Assembly: GCA_022836975.1 (NCBI GenBank)
Contig: JAIXMJ010000056.1
Span: 1-5,289 of the forward strand
Direction: 5' to 3'
DNA: 5,289 nt
Source: Wolbachia sp.
GTDB lineage: Bacteria; Pseudomonadota; Alphaproteobacteria; Rickettsiales; Anaplasmataceae
The position numbers and the translations under genes were made by a program. The notes beneath the pieces are model-generated. The model was not told where the DNA came from. It worked only from the letters and a program-made list of their open reading frames with translations, and searched no databases. Each line of letters starts with the position of its first letter. Position 1 is the first letter of the stretch. Positions 4,801 to 5,289 of this stretch are shown one piece after another.

Positions 4801-4930
4801 GACTTCTTGCATAACTACATTAAAGATTGTAAAATAGTAAAGTAAAAAATAGTAGAGTAGGAATAATGAAGTTTGAAAAAATAAATAAGTTAGGAAAGAC
4901 GAAAAATTCGTGCACTTAATAATAACGTAA
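4801..4930 (+). mobile_element. Possible third IS remnant (IS5 family, ISL2-like), 5' start only
   Basis: At about 4801 the homology to copy B stops and GACTTCTTGCATAACTAC begins, a plausible IS terminus. It is followed 65 bases later by a Shine-Dalgarno sequence (GTAGGA) and an ATG that opens a transposase-like N-terminus. This fits insertion of another element into copy B followed by decay. The right boundary cannot be found; homology fades after about 4918 and 4930 is only an outer limit. No second end was located. Confidence 0.4.
4866..4919 (+). pseudogene. N-terminal remnant of an ISL2-like transposase
   Basis: ATG 4866, preceded by GTAGGA at 4858-4863, reads MKFEKINKLGKTK and stops at TAA 4917-4919. 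Shifting frame near 4904 gives KFVHL. Together this resembles the N-terminus MKYEKIKKLxxxxFRRLTGV of IS5-family transposases of the ISL2 type, with one frameshift. The matched stretch is short, so this is a probable rather than secure call. The intact 17-residue reading is unlikely to be a real small protein. Confidence 0.4.
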
Positions 4931-4970
4931 ATAACTAATATTTATAGATAAGTATTAATAAATTTCTTTG

Positions 4971-4993
4971 TAAATTCATTTAATAAATTCATT
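4971..4993 (+). repeat. Short direct repeat TAAATTCATT, two copies
   Basis: Identical 10-bp copies at 4971-4980 and 4984-4993 with a 13-base period. In DNA this AT-rich it may be replication slippage or chance; no function is suggested. Confidence 0.5.
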
Positions 4994-5191
4994 AGTTTCG
5001 ATATTAAAATTGATAATTCTTAATCAACTGTCCATATCAAAGAGCTAGTTATAAAACATATCAACATAATAATTATTAAATAAGAACACAAAAATAAAGC
5101 GAAGAAGATTAAGTATAAAGGTAATTAAATTAGAGTCTAAGGAATCACAGCTTATTAAAAAGATGATTAACCTCGAAAACTATAAATACCA

Positions 5192-5221
5192 TTGCTTTTA
5201 GAAAATAGATTATAATATAAT
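5192..5221 (+). promoter_or_regulatory. Weak promoter candidate directed out of the window
   Basis: TTGCTT at 5192-5197 and TATAAT at 5216-5221 are 18 bases apart (a second TATAAT overlaps at 5211-5216). It would drive a gene to the right of the window, which I cannot see. High A+T makes chance matches likely. Confidence 0.25.
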
Positions 5222-5289
5222 GAGATATCAAGATATACAATAGATAATCACCTCGATAAATTTCAAAAATCTACACTACTAAGTTACTG

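Larger units (their letters stand above)
4931..5289. other. Very AT-rich stretch with no recognisable gene
   Basis: All six frames are closed at short intervals and I recognise no protein fragment, tRNA or stable hairpin. It contains a short direct repeat (4971-4993), an AT palindrome AATAATTATT near 5068, and a promoter-like pair near the right edge. Decayed intergenic DNA is the simplest reading, possibly with further IS debris too degraded to name. Confidence 0.5.

Noticed and set aside
4931..5289. tRNA, small RNA or origin-like region in the AT-rich right end
   Set aside because: No T-loop or acceptor-stem pairing, no stable hairpin, and no DnaA-box cluster was seen; only simple AT-rich repeats.

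Overview
The window looks like a piece of an AT-rich alphaproteobacterial endosymbiont or obligate intracellular genome of the Anaplasmataceae type (Ehrlichia/Neoehrlichia/Wolbachia relatives). Three things point there: the strong A+T bias, the Rickettsiales-like sequences of TrmD, ribosomal protein bL19 and PurQ, and an alphaproteobacterial form of PstA with a large domain after its first membrane helix. The genus cannot be fixed from the sequence alone. The insertion-sequence scars at both ends fit the IS-rich members of the family better than Ehrlichia proper, but that is inference.

Layout. Positions 1-424 are two nested IS5-family remnants. The 3' end of a plus-strand transposase (2-145) and its element end lie inside a decayed minus-strand transposase of another IS5 subgroup (about 158-364), whose outer end is near 424. 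Positions 425-576 are an AT-rich spacer holding a good promoter-like sequence. Positions 577-1428 (+) encode a predicted multi-pass membrane protein that I do not recognise, with a repeat-built acidic tail. It converges, with an 18-bp gap, on a tight four-gene minus-strand operon read in the order trmD (4541-3837), rplS (3853-3500), pstA (3491-2238), purQ (2235-1447). A convincing promoter for this operon lies at 4587-4615. From 4715 to about 4930 lie two more nested IS5-family remnants: the 3' end of a transposase of the same type as the left-hand minus-strand remnant, cut by the 5' start of a third type. The rest, to 5289, is very AT-rich and shows no gene.

The operon joins unrelated housekeeping jobs: tRNA m1G37 methylation, a 50S ribosomal protein, phosphate import and purine synthesis. 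Gene junctions are a 17-bp overlap, 8 bp and 2 bp, so the four genes are very probably one transcript. The usual upstream partners of trmD (rpsP, rimM) are not here.

The main structural observation is that the 4.3-kb core (425-4714) is bracketed by outward-facing ends of two related, directly oriented, decayed IS copies. Each has the same trinucleotide TAA at the junction, and each was later hit by a different IS5-family element. I found no CRISPR array, tRNA or rRNA. No intact novel defence or mobile system is evident; the least explained gene is the membrane protein at 577-1428.
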